DNA of 14,455 nucleotides. Origin: Desulfobulbaceae bacterium (GTDB taxonomy: Bacteria; Desulfobacterota; Desulfobulbia; Desulfobulbales; DAOVSZ01). Positions 6,353-14,000 of the stretch are shown here, piece after piece. Below the pieces are notes generated by a model. The model saw only the letters and a list, made by a program, of their open reading frames with translations, made no database searches and had not been told where the DNA came from. The stretch spans positions 1 to 14,455 of the forward strand of contig DAOVSZ010000032.1 of assembly GCA_030627725.1 (NCBI GenBank). Reading direction: 5' to 3'. Each line of letters starts with the position of its first letter. Positions within the stretch are counted from its first letter, which is position 1. The position numbers and the translations under genes are program-made.

Positions 6353-7336
6353 CTAAGGAATGATGATCAGCGCCGGTCTTTCGACAACCGGCTCCACTAT
6401 GTTCACGGCCTCACCGGCAGATCTTTCTCCCGGCATCTCACGGGTAATGACTATTTCAACACGCCTGTTGGCTGCCCGGCCTTCCCTTGAATTATTCGAC
6501 CGTACAGGCCGGTAATAGGAGTGCCCGGTCACATAAAACCTGTTCCCGGAAAGTCCGCCATCATCAATCAGGTAGCGCGCGACGATCGTTGCCCGTATGA
6601 CCGACAACTCCCAATTGGTGGGATACTGTTCGGAACGGATAGGCACATTGTCGGTATGGCCGATGACATTGACCATATACGGGGTTGTTGTGAGCGCCCC
6701 GGCAATATTATTCAGGAGGATTTTGGCCCTTGGCCTCAAGTCCACCCTGGCGGTCTCAAATACCAGGTCACTGGTCAAAACTATTCTGACCGACTTGTCC
6801 GGAGCAAGAGTGACATCGACAAGATCCTGCAGGTACTGCTCTTCCACAGCCTTTTTGGTCAGATCAAAGACCCTGGACATCGACCGCTCAACAACATCTC
6901 CTTCCATCGGGAAAACATCTCCGGCATCGGTCCCGGACTTTCCTGCATCCACAACTGCGCCAAACTCGGCCCCGAGTCCCTCGGGTTTGAGAAACTCTTT
7001 CTGCGATGCATGGTACACATACATCACCGCAAAAAGGATAAACATGGTCATCATCAGGTCTGACCAGAAAACCGACCAGTGGGTAGACTTAGGCATCCTG
7101 GAACGGAAAAAAGAGCCATGCTCCTCATACACCCCATGCCAGGAAGGACTCAACCGCGAGTGATCAAGACAGCCGCCGGTCATCTGCGTCCGACCGCCGG
7201 TCTTGGCCTGCGTTTGTTCCTGAGGAGAGTCGTCGCCTCCTTCCGCATCTTTTTTCAACTTTTTGGCTTGAGCTGCGGGAGAGAGATCTTCTTCAACTTT
7301 TTTCTGATCGTCTTTTTTTTTCTGATCGTCTTTCAT
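6353..7336 (-). CDS. motB: MotB-family stator subunit with OmpA-like domain
   Basis: MotB anchors the stator to peptidoglycan and carries the ion-binding Asp. The single membrane helix is at about 88-108, with Asp93 in 'FWSDLMMTMFILFAVMY' matching the essential Asp32 of E. coli MotB. The C-terminal OmpA-like peptidoglycan-binding domain (about 185-300) shows 'GHTDNVPI' at 226-233 and 'NNSREGRAANRRVEIVI' at 281-297. Residues 1-86 form an unusually long, Lys/Gln/Asp-rich cytoplasmic extension (about 27 residues in E. coli). It begins with a duplicated 'KDDQKK' unit coded by a run containing nine A. An internal start at Met81 would give a normal-length MotB, but the base directly before that ATG lacks room for a ribosome binding site. 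The extension also reads as plausible coding sequence. It is the first gene of the stator-PilZ-CheZ run. Confidence 0.92.
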   Translation of the reverse strand: MKDDQKKKDDQKKVEEDLSPAAQAKKLKKDAEGGDDSPQEQTQAKTGGRTQMTGGCLDHSRLSPSWHGVYEEHGSFFRSRMPKSTHWSVFWSDLMMTMFILFAVMYVYHASQKEFLKPEGLGAEFGAVVDAGKSGTDAGDVFPMEGDVVERSMSRVFDLTKKAVEEQYLQDLVDVTLAPDKSVRIVLTSDLVFETARVDLRPRAKILLNNIAGALTTTPYMVNVIGHTDNVPIRSEQYPTNWELSVIRATIVARYLIDDGGLSGNRFYVTGHSYYRPVRSNNSREGRAANRRVEIVITREMPGERSAGEAVNIVEPVVERPALIIIP

Positions 7337-7505
7337 GTACCTGCCAATGACCAGGAAGAGGAGATGTATGAAAATTATCGTTTAATGACCACCGGTTAAG
7401 GGGTAAACCTTTACGTATCTATCGGAAGGTTCTGTTTATTCCTGAAATTGTTGTTGTACTGCGATACGGAAGCTATTTCAGGTGGACTAAATAATTAACC
7501 ATACT
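7337..7505. promoter_or_regulatory. Upstream region of motB with inverted repeat
   Basis: This stretch between motB and the palindromic element holds no gene that I can support. It contains a perfect 8-base inverted repeat, CCTGAAAT (7441-7448) and ATTTCAGG (7475-7482), separated by 26 bases, about 100 bases before the motB start. A possible -10 box GATAAT (minus strand, 7379-7374) has no convincing -35. The inverted repeat could be an operator or the stem of a leader structure. Confidence 0.35.
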
Positions 7506-7640
7506 GTAACTGTTCAGCAGTGCCCCAGATGCACGCAAGCAGGCTGGAGAACAGGTAAGCGGAGCGAAGCGAAGACTCCGATAGTAGTCCTATGTGAACC
7601 AGCCTGATCGCGTGCAGATGGGGTGCTGCTGAATAGTTAC
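7506..7640. repeat. 135-bp long imperfect palindrome (MITE-like element)
   Basis: The left arm 7506-7547 and the reverse complement of the right arm 7599-7640 agree at 35 of 42 bases. The outer ends read GTAAC and GTTAC, and the inner ends read CAGGCTGG and CCAGCCTG. The 51-base centre contains a small stem, CGGAG (7560-7564) with CTCCG (7576-7580), around a GCGAAGCGAAG-like loop. Similarity stops exactly at the ends. The right end is the base directly beside the carbonic anhydrase stop codon (7643-7641). There is no coding potential. Size and symmetry fit a MITE or REP-like element. As RNA it would fold into one long hairpin. No direct repeat (target duplication) is obvious at the flanks. 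Confidence 0.8.
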
Positions 7641-8447
7641 CTATTGCAGCATTGAGGGTGCGCGACTGCTTACGTGATTGACGATGGCGCTTTTTTCAAG
7701 ATCTTTTAAGACCGGGTGCTGCATGACCACATTCGGATCCGTATAGCCGTTGATATTGGTAACAACCAAGGCGCCGCGGCCTTTGCCGTAGTGATCGTTG
7801 AAGTCGTAAACAGCGCCGACCACGACCATTTCGCCGGCATTGACCTTAGCAGAATAGTGATGCAGTGCATAGTTGACCTGGTAGTCAACGTTGATTTCAA
7901 CATTTTTGGTCCAGAGGGTATTGAAATCTTCATCGCTGTCTTTGATGATCAGGTCAGACAGGTCGTTGAGTTCCGCCTTGATTCCTGCGGTCTCGCTTGA
8001 ATAGTCTCCCATCGCGGCCTTTACCGCGCCGCAGCTTGAATGTCCCATGACCAAGAGAATCTTTGTCGGCAGGTGGTGGACCCCGTAATCAACCGAGCCT
8101 TCGGAATTTTTTATCTGATTGCCGATATTTCTGATGATGAAGATGTTGTTGTTCGGGTCCATGCCGAAGAGCGGTGTATGGACGCGAGAGTCGGAGCAGG
8201 TAATAACAGTAAGGTTCGGGATTTGTCCTTTCTGGTAGGCCTCGTAGTACTGATTGTCATGATGACCGGTAAACTGGTCATTCCCATTGATAACGGCCTT
8301 TATGGTTTCAGATGGAGACATAGCCTTTGCTGGAGCGGCTTCACTGCCATGACCGCCGCTGGAAGCTGCGACCACAGGAGAGAGGGCAAGAAGAAATGAG
8401 AGGCCTAGCCCCGCAATCAACCTTTTTTTTGTCGAAATTTTTTTCAT
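7641..8447 (-). CDS. Exported beta-class carbonic anhydrase
   Basis: It interconverts carbon dioxide and bicarbonate with a zinc ion. The zinc ligands expected for the beta class are Cys84 ('CSDSR' at 84-88), His136 and Cys139 ('GHSSCG' at 135-140), with the catalytic Asp86-Arg88 pair also present. 'RNIGN' at 106-110 is another family mark. An N-terminal signal peptide (charged 'MKKISTKKR', hydrophobic 11-27, cleavage likely after 'VVA') directs it to the periplasm. Mature beta-carbonic anhydrases are about 200-230 residues, which fits 268 minus the signal and a Gly/Ala/Pro-rich spacer. The start ATG at 8447 has a strong GGAGG seven bases upstream. A candidate promoter lies at 8503-8531. It probably forms its own transcription unit. 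The TAG stop directly touches the palindromic element, so the last residues could have been shaped by that insertion. Confidence 0.93.
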   Translation of the reverse strand: MKKISTKKRLIAGLGLSFLLALSPVVAASSGGHGSEAAPAKAMSPSETIKAVINGNDQFTGHHDNQYYEAYQKGQIPNLTVITCSDSRVHTPLFGMDPNNNIFIIRNIGNQIKNSEGSVDYGVHHLPTKILLVMGHSSCGAVKAAMGDYSSETAGIKAELNDLSDLIIKDSDEDFNTLWTKNVEINVDYQVNYALHHYSAKVNAGEMVVVGAVYDFNDHYGKGRGALVVTNINGYTDPNVVMQHPVLKDLEKSAIVNHVSSRAPSMLQ

Positions 8448-8502
8448 TATTTTACCTCCGAAGCTGGAAAGAGTTAAAAGTGGTAGTTAAGAGTGCAGCA
8501 TG

Positions 8503-8531
8503 AACATACCGGCAAATCAAGAGGAGGTCAA
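8503..8531 (-). promoter_or_regulatory. Candidate sigma-70-type promoter of the carbonic anhydrase gene
   Basis: On the minus strand TTGACC (8531-8526) and TATGTT... (the box at 8508-8503) are separated by exactly 17 bases. Matches to consensus are 5 of 6 and 4 of 6. The predicted transcript would start near 8496, leaving a leader of about 50 bases with a good GGAGG ribosome binding site before the ATG at 8447. Confidence 0.45.
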
Positions 8532-8605
8532 GTAAGTGGATGATTTTTTATGTGAAAGTCATTTTTTACGGACTGCTGACATGACAGTAAAATGCATTAA
8601 TTATG

Positions 8606-8669
8606 GCCACGAAATCCCCGAAAGGTCATGCAAGAAAATTTTTTAGTGTGCTTTCGTGGTTTTCGTGGC
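8606..8669. repeat. Imperfect inverted repeat of the TTTCGTGG type after the ABC-F gene
   Basis: The arms at 8606-8624 and 8651-8669 are complementary at 17 of 19 bases, with a 26-base loop that contains a T-rich run. The right arm itself is a direct duplication of TTTCGTGG. It ends two bases before the ABC-F stop codon (8674-8672). It could act as a terminator-like hairpin for that gene, but lacks a U-tract on the proper side. Similar TTCGTGG strings are common dispersed intergenic repeats in related genomes (from memory). Confidence 0.65.
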
Positions 8670-8671
8670 TA

Positions 8672-10636
8672 TCAAACCTTGAATTGTGCCTCGATTGCCT
8701 CTATTTCCCCTTGGGCCTGCTCCCATTTCAGATACGTTCTCTCCAGACGCCGTTCCGTGTCCTTATATTCCCTGCTTTTTTCAGCAAAGGTATCCTGGTC
8801 CTTATAGAGCTCAGGGGCTGCCAGTTCCTGTTCAAGAGAAGATTTCTGTTTTTCAAGTTTTTCTATCTCCTTTTCGGCCTGTTCGACTTTTTTCTTAGAG
8901 GGCGCCAGACGCTGACTCTTCTGCTGCCGGCGCACTGCTTCGGCCTTTTTCGTCTCCCGGTTTTTCTTGCTTGATGAAACCGGTCCGGACACGGAAAGAG
9001 GGGGCTGTTTTTTCTGCAGCTCTATCCGGCTCTTTGTTATCCGTTCCAGATAGTCGCTTATGTTCCCTTCGTAGAGGGTTGCGCGGCCGTCTTTTATCTC
9101 AAGCACTTTATTGACGAACTGGTCGGAAAAATAGCGGTTATGAGAAACAACAATGATGGAGCCGTCATACTGGGCCATGGCCTCTTGCAATATCTCCTGC
9201 GAGGTCATATCCAGGTGGTTTGTCGGTTCGTCCATGATCAAAAGATTTGCAGGGGAGGCAATCATCCTGGCCAGGGCAAGCCGGCTTTTTTCGCCTCCGG
9301 AAAGCACTTGGACTTTTTTGTCCACATCGTTACCGGAAAATAAAAAGGCGCCCAGAAGTGAGCGGACCTGGGTGAGAGTCTTGTCTTCACCGATAAATGA
9401 CATTGTCTCCAGAACGGTCAGAGAGCCGGAGAGTTCCTGGGCCTGATGCTGGCCGAAATAGGAGAGTTTGACATTATGGCCAGGCTGGATGGCGCCGCTG
9501 TCAGGCTTGATGAGACCGGCAAGAAGTTTTACCAGTGTTGATTTTCCGGCGCCGTTGACCCCGAGTATGGCCAGTTTGTCGCCGCGCTGCAAGTCAAAGG
9601 AGATGTCGGTAAAGACCCTGGTGTCTTCATAACTCTTGGAAAGCTGTTTTACCGTGATCGCCAGACGGCCGCTGGGAGCAGCAGGAGGAAAACGAAAAGA
9701 GACTGTCTTGTTGGTCTCCTCAATCTCAATTTTCTCCATCTTTCCGAGCTGTTTCAGGCGGCTCTGGACCTGTTTTGCCTTTGTTGATTTTGCGCGGAAT
9801 CGCTGGACAAAGCGCATGGTCTGCTGGATCTGGGTCTGCTGGTTGTCATATGCCGCCCGTGTAACCTGCAGACGGACCTCTTTTTCTTCCACATATTTTG
9901 AATAATTCCCTTTATAGATAGAGAGAGTACCGAGGCTGATTTCCCAGGTCGTGGCTGTGATGGTATCGAGAAAGGCCCTGTCATGAGAGATGATAACCAG
10001 TGAGCCGGGGTAGGATTTTAAAAATTCCTCCAGCCAGGTGAGCGTTTCTATATCCAGGTGGTTTGTGGGCTCGTCGAGCAGCAGAAAGTCCGGCTGGGCA
10101 AGAAGATGCTTGGCAAGCATCAGACGCATGATCCAGCCGCCGGAAAACGACTGGCAGTCCCGGTCAAAATCGTTCTCTCTGAAGCCGAGGCCGGCAAGGA
10201 CCTTTTCTATCTTGGACTGGATACGGAAGACGTCGGATTGGTCAAGTTGATGCTGGAGTTCTCCCTGCTGTTCGAGAAGGGCGGAGAATTGCGGGCTGTC
10301 AGGGGCAGTTGCTGCGAGCTTGCGGTTAATGTTCTCCAGTTCCTTCTGCATGTTAATCACATGGTCAAAGGCGGTTTCCGCCTCTTTATAAAGCGTGCGG
10401 CCGGGAGGAAAAGAGCCTATCTCCTGGGGCAGGTAGCCGATCGTGGCCTTTTTTGCCTTGGTTACAACACCGAAGTCGGTTTCGGTTGTGCCGGCAATGA
10501 TTTGCAGAAGGGTGGATTTGCCGGCGCCGTTGACGCCGACAAGGCCGATCCTGTCCCTGGGTGTGATCTGCGCCGAGATATCACGGAAGAGGTGTTTGTC
10601 GCCATATTGGATGTTCAGCTTGTTGATCGTGATCAT
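8672..10636 (-). CDS. ABC-F family ATPase (YheS/Uup-like)
   Basis: ABC-F proteins are soluble, carry two ATP-binding cassettes and act on the ribosome (translation factors or antibiotic protection), not in transport. The first cassette has Walker A 'GVNGAGKS' at 34-41, signature 'SFSGGW' at 163-168 and Walker B 'LLLDEPTNHLD' at 185-195 (Glu189). The linker at about 230-325, with 'RFRAKSTKAKQVQSRLKQL', is the ABC-F hallmark that reaches the ribosomal P-site tRNA. The second cassette has Walker A at 359-366, 'LSGGE' at 445-449 and 'MDEPTNHLD' at 468-476 (Glu470). A charged coiled-coil tail follows at 580-654. Length (654) and layout are closest to E. coli YheS or Uup by eye; which subgroup is uncertain. 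There is no membrane segment. The start at 10636 lacks a clear ribosome binding site. It lies 69 bases after the response regulator on the same strand. Confidence 0.93.
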   Translation of the reverse strand: MITINKLNIQYGDKHLFRDISAQITPRDRIGLVGVNGAGKSTLLQIIAGTTETDFGVVTKAKKATIGYLPQEIGSFPPGRTLYKEAETAFDHVINMQKELENINRKLAATAPDSPQFSALLEQQGELQHQLDQSDVFRIQSKIEKVLAGLGFRENDFDRDCQSFSGGWIMRLMLAKHLLAQPDFLLLDEPTNHLDIETLTWLEEFLKSYPGSLVIISHDRAFLDTITATTWEISLGTLSIYKGNYSKYVEEKEVRLQVTRAAYDNQQTQIQQTMRFVQRFRAKSTKAKQVQSRLKQLGKMEKIEIEETNKTVSFRFPPAAPSGRLAITVKQLSKSYEDTRVFTDISFDLQRGDKLAILGVNGAGKSTLVKLLAGLIKPDSGAIQPGHNVKLSYFGQHQAQELSGSLTVLETMSFIGEDKTLTQVRSLLGAFLFSGNDVDKKVQVLSGGEKSRLALARMIASPANLLIMDEPTNHLDMTSQEILQEAMAQYDGSIIVVSHNRYFSDQFVNKVLEIKDGRATLYEGNISDYLERITKSRIELQKKQPPLSVSGPVSSSKKNRETKKAEAVRRQQKSQRLAPSKKKVEQAEKEIEKLEKQKSSLEQELAAPELYKDQDTFAEKSREYKDTERRLERTYLKWEQAQGEIEAIEAQFKV

Positions 10637-10658
10637 GATATGTCAAAGGGGCGGAGTT

Positions 10659-10687
10659 GGAAGTGTAAGTGTTCGAAGTGGAAGTGG
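10659..10687. repeat. GAAGTG short repeat cluster between response regulator and ABC-F genes
   Basis: Four imperfect copies of a (G)GAAGTG/TAAGTG unit occur within 29 bases (10659-10665, 10666-10671, 10674-10680, 10681-10687), 18 bases beyond the stop of the response regulator gene. It has no stem structure. It resembles low-complexity intergenic debris and is not a CRISPR, because unit and spacing are far too short. Confidence 0.5.
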
Positions 10688-10705
10688 CTGGACGATAAGA
10701 AGAGA

Positions 10706-11089
10706 TCAGGGAGAGAGGCGTTTCTTGATGAGAGATTTTACCTTTTCTGCGTCAAACGGTTTGATTACATAATCATCGCCGCCAAGAGTAAGCCCTTTGA
10801 TCGCGTCTTCGACATCCTGCTTTGCTGTGAGGAAGATGATGGGGATATGTTGTGTCGTTTCATCGGCCTTCAGTCGTTTACAGACCTCGAAGCCGTCCAT
10901 GTCAGGCATCATGACGTCGAGCAGGATGAGATCCGGAGGGCTTGCCTTAATGCGGTCTAAAGCCTCTTTGCCTCCCGTGGCAAAGGTAACGGTATAGTCG
11001 TCCCTTAAGGATTGGGAAAGAACTTTGATATTCATGGGAATGTCATCAACGATCAGAATATGTTTTTTTTCGTTCTGCATAGAGGTCAT
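10706..11089 (-). CDS. Single-domain response regulator (receiver only)
   Basis: The 127 residues are one receiver domain with no output domain. The acidic pocket is Asp15-Asp16, the phosphorylation site is Asp58 ('LILLDVMMPDMDGFEV'), and Thr88 ('FLTAK') and Lys110 ('YVIKPF') complete the active site, so it should be phosphorylatable. It could act like CheY or as a shuttle in a phosphorelay. The start codon ATG at 11089 follows the kinase stop TAG (11092-11090) with no gap, so translation is probably coupled and the kinase is the likely partner. An alternative ATG at 11080 would drop three residues. Neither has a strong ribosome binding site, which agrees with coupling. Confidence 0.92.
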   Translation of the reverse strand: MTSMQNEKKHILIVDDIPMNIKVLSQSLRDDYTVTFATGGKEALDRIKASPPDLILLDVMMPDMDGFEVCKRLKADETTQHIPIIFLTAKQDVEDAIKGLTLGGDDYVIKPFDAEKVKSLIKKRLSP

Positions 11090-14000
11090 CTATTGAGAGT
11101 CAAGGGGGATCTTGAGAAATTCAACCATCTCTGACAGGGTAACCTCTGCTTCCTTGAATTTCAAGTCGTTAATCTGAGCAGACAAAAGATCAACCGAAAG
11201 TTCAGGCTCTGGAGGAAGATTTTTTATGAGCGATTGGAGGGTGTCACCGGCATCCAGGTTATGGTCGCGTATGTTTTGATTGAGTTGCCTGATGAGTTTT
11301 TCAATCTCTTTGTGATCAAGAGTGCCTGAAGTGTTTCCCGGCGTTTTTTCCACCGTGGGTGTAGCAAGAGAGGAAATTGATTCGAGGACAATGTCTAATT
11401 GTTCGCACACCTTTGCAAACAGTGTGGAAAAGTCGTGAGAGCTTTTTTCCTTAAGGGCGATTTCAAGATCGTATGCGGCTTGAGAGAGCTCAAGGGCTGA
11501 TATGTTTCCAGCAATTCCTTTCAGAGTGTGAGCATGGTGTTCCGCCTCCTCCATATGACCGCTGTTAAAGGATGTTTCGATATCATTGACAATCGAGGCG
11601 TATTGAGAAAAATCGTTTAAGATTTCTCTGATAAATTCCATCTTGCCGTTAAAACGCTTCATCAGGGAATCGGCGTCAATGCCGGCCAGGTGCAGAGAAG
11701 GTGTTTGAGGATTGTGGCGGCCATCTGAGTCAGCTGACGGTCCGGAGGCAGGCGCCGCGGCTTCAGGACGTCGGTTTTCATCCGGAGCAATCCAGCGGGC
11801 CAAAGTTTTGAACAGGATCTGGGGATCGATGGGTTTGGAAACATACTCATTCATCCCGGCTTTGAGGCATTTTTCTTGGTCGCGCTCCATGGCATGGGCC
11901 GTCATGGCGATGATGGGGAGATTTTTAAAACGTTTATCCTGCCGGATTTTTTCGGTCGCCTCATATCCGTCCATTTCCGGCATCTGGACATCCATAAGCA
12001 CGGCGTCATAGGTATTGTCGGCAACCATCCGAACCGCCTCAAGGCCGTTATTGGCTATTATGACATTGATGTGAACCGTACCGAGGATTTCACGGGCCAC
12101 CTTCTGGTTGACCTTGTTGTCTTCAACCAGCAGGACCTGAGCGCCCTGGATGTGAGTACAGTCAGCCGTCAGCCACTGCTCTTTCTGGAGTGACATGGCA
12201 GTAGTGGCCTCAAGGCCGAATCCTTCACGGATGGCGTTGATGATGCTGGAGCGTTTGACCGGTTTGCGGATAAGGGCTGCGGCAGGGCTGTTCCGGGCCT
12301 TCCGCATGTCCTCGTCCCGGCGGAGATTGGTGAGCAGGATAATGGGGGTTTTGACGGTTTTCGGATCTGCTTTGATGGTTCTGACAAGGGCAAGGGCATC
12401 TATGCCTCTTCTGCGCCAGTCAAGAAAAATGAGATCATAATCAAGCCGGTGGATGGAAAGCATCTTTAATGCGGTATCTTCGTTGTCTGCCCGGTTGACA
12501 CTGTATCTAAAAGGTGACAGGCTTTCCTTAAGAAATGTATACAGGATCTCGTTGTCGCTAATAATAAGCGTATGCAGTCCCTGCAGGGTGTCAGGGAGTA
12601 GGTTGGAGGTGGTCGGGATATCTTCTTTATCCTCCTGGTGGATGTTGAAGAGAGATGTAAAAGAGAAGGTGCTTCCCTGGCCCGGTTCGCTTTCCACCCA
12701 GATCCTGCCGTTCATCATCGCTACCAGTTTTTTGCATATGGTAAGACCAAGACCGGTGCCGCCGTATTTCCGGGTTGTGGAGGTGTCTGCCTGAGTAAAG
12801 GCGGAAAAGAGGCCGGCCGTTATCTCGGGGCAGATTCCGACACCGGTGTCCTGTACGGAAAAAACGAGTAGAGTTTTCTCAGTATCTGTCTCCGTGGGCT
12901 TGACCCGGACGATCACCTCGCCATGATCGGTGAATTTTATGGCATTTCCAATCAGGTTCATAAGAATCTGTCTCAGACGCAGGGGGTCGCCAATGAGGTT
13001 TTCAGGGGCCTCTTGAGAGATGAAATAGACAAGCTCGATGTCCTTGTCTGCGGTCTTGTCGGCAAAAAGATCGAGAACAGTCTCCATAAGATGGCTCAGG
13101 CTGAAGGAAATCTGCTCAATGTCCATTTTTCCTGCTTCTATCTTGGAAAAGTCAAGGATATCATTTATCACTCCCAGGAGTGATTCAGAGGAGTTGCGGA
13201 TGGTGTTGAGATAGTCCCTGAGCTTGGGAGCAAGGTTCTGCTGCAGCGACAGGCTGGTCATGCCGAGGATGGCATTGATCGGGGTCCGGATCTCGTGGCT
13301 CATGTTTGCAAGGAATTCACTCTTGGACGCATTTGCCTCTTCTGCGCTGGTCCGCGCTTTTTCAAGCTCCAGATGTGTTTTCCGTAATTTGGTCATGGTC
13401 CGGTTCAATGTCTTGATCAGAGAAAAGAGGATAAGGCCGATGATGATTGCGATCAAAACAGGGATCAGGTTGGCAAGGATGAGGCTGTTTCTGTGTGCGA
13501 TTGCAGAGCTGTTGTCAAGGCCGACGGCAAGATTGCCGATCAATTCTCCACGTGGATCCACCAGATTTTTCGAAAGAGAAAAATAGGTCTGAGAGAGAGT
13601 TGTAATTTGATTATTGGCAAAGGAAATGGTCTTAAGGTCTGGAAGGCTTGACAGGACCCCTTGTCCGGATGTGTCAAAGATCGCCATCTCTGCTTCTGCA
13701 AGCCCGGCGATTTTTTTTGCCAGAAGCTGATTCTTGTTGATCAGCTTGCACATGACGATATATGCACAGGTGTCTCCTGTGTCGTAGGTCAGGCGGAGAT
13801 GAGAGTTTAAAGAGAGGATTGATGCTCCATCATTTTTTTCCAAGATTCCCACGCCGTATAGGGCCGCTGAAGCGACTTCTTCCAGGCCTATGCGCTGTTT
13901 GAATTCGGCTATAAGCGGCGCATAGAGAGTCGGGTCCGGGTTGAAGTCGGTAAAGGAACTTGTTGTCAGCAGTACCCCATCCTCGTCAAAGAGGAAGATA

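Noticed and set aside
7374..7400. Flagellar sigma-28 promoter before motB
   Set aside because: A CGATAAT string exists on the minus strand, but no TAAA-type -35 lies at the proper distance.
7506..7640. Integron attC site
   Set aside because: The element is palindromic and of suitable size, but the ends lack the RYYYAAC and GTTRRRY core sites and no integrase or cassette is present.
10058..10960. A 300-codon plus-strand open frame
   Set aside because: It lies opposite the ABC-F and response regulator genes, both of which carry full family motifs. Its translation has no recognisable domain and it is a mirror of a well-supported gene.
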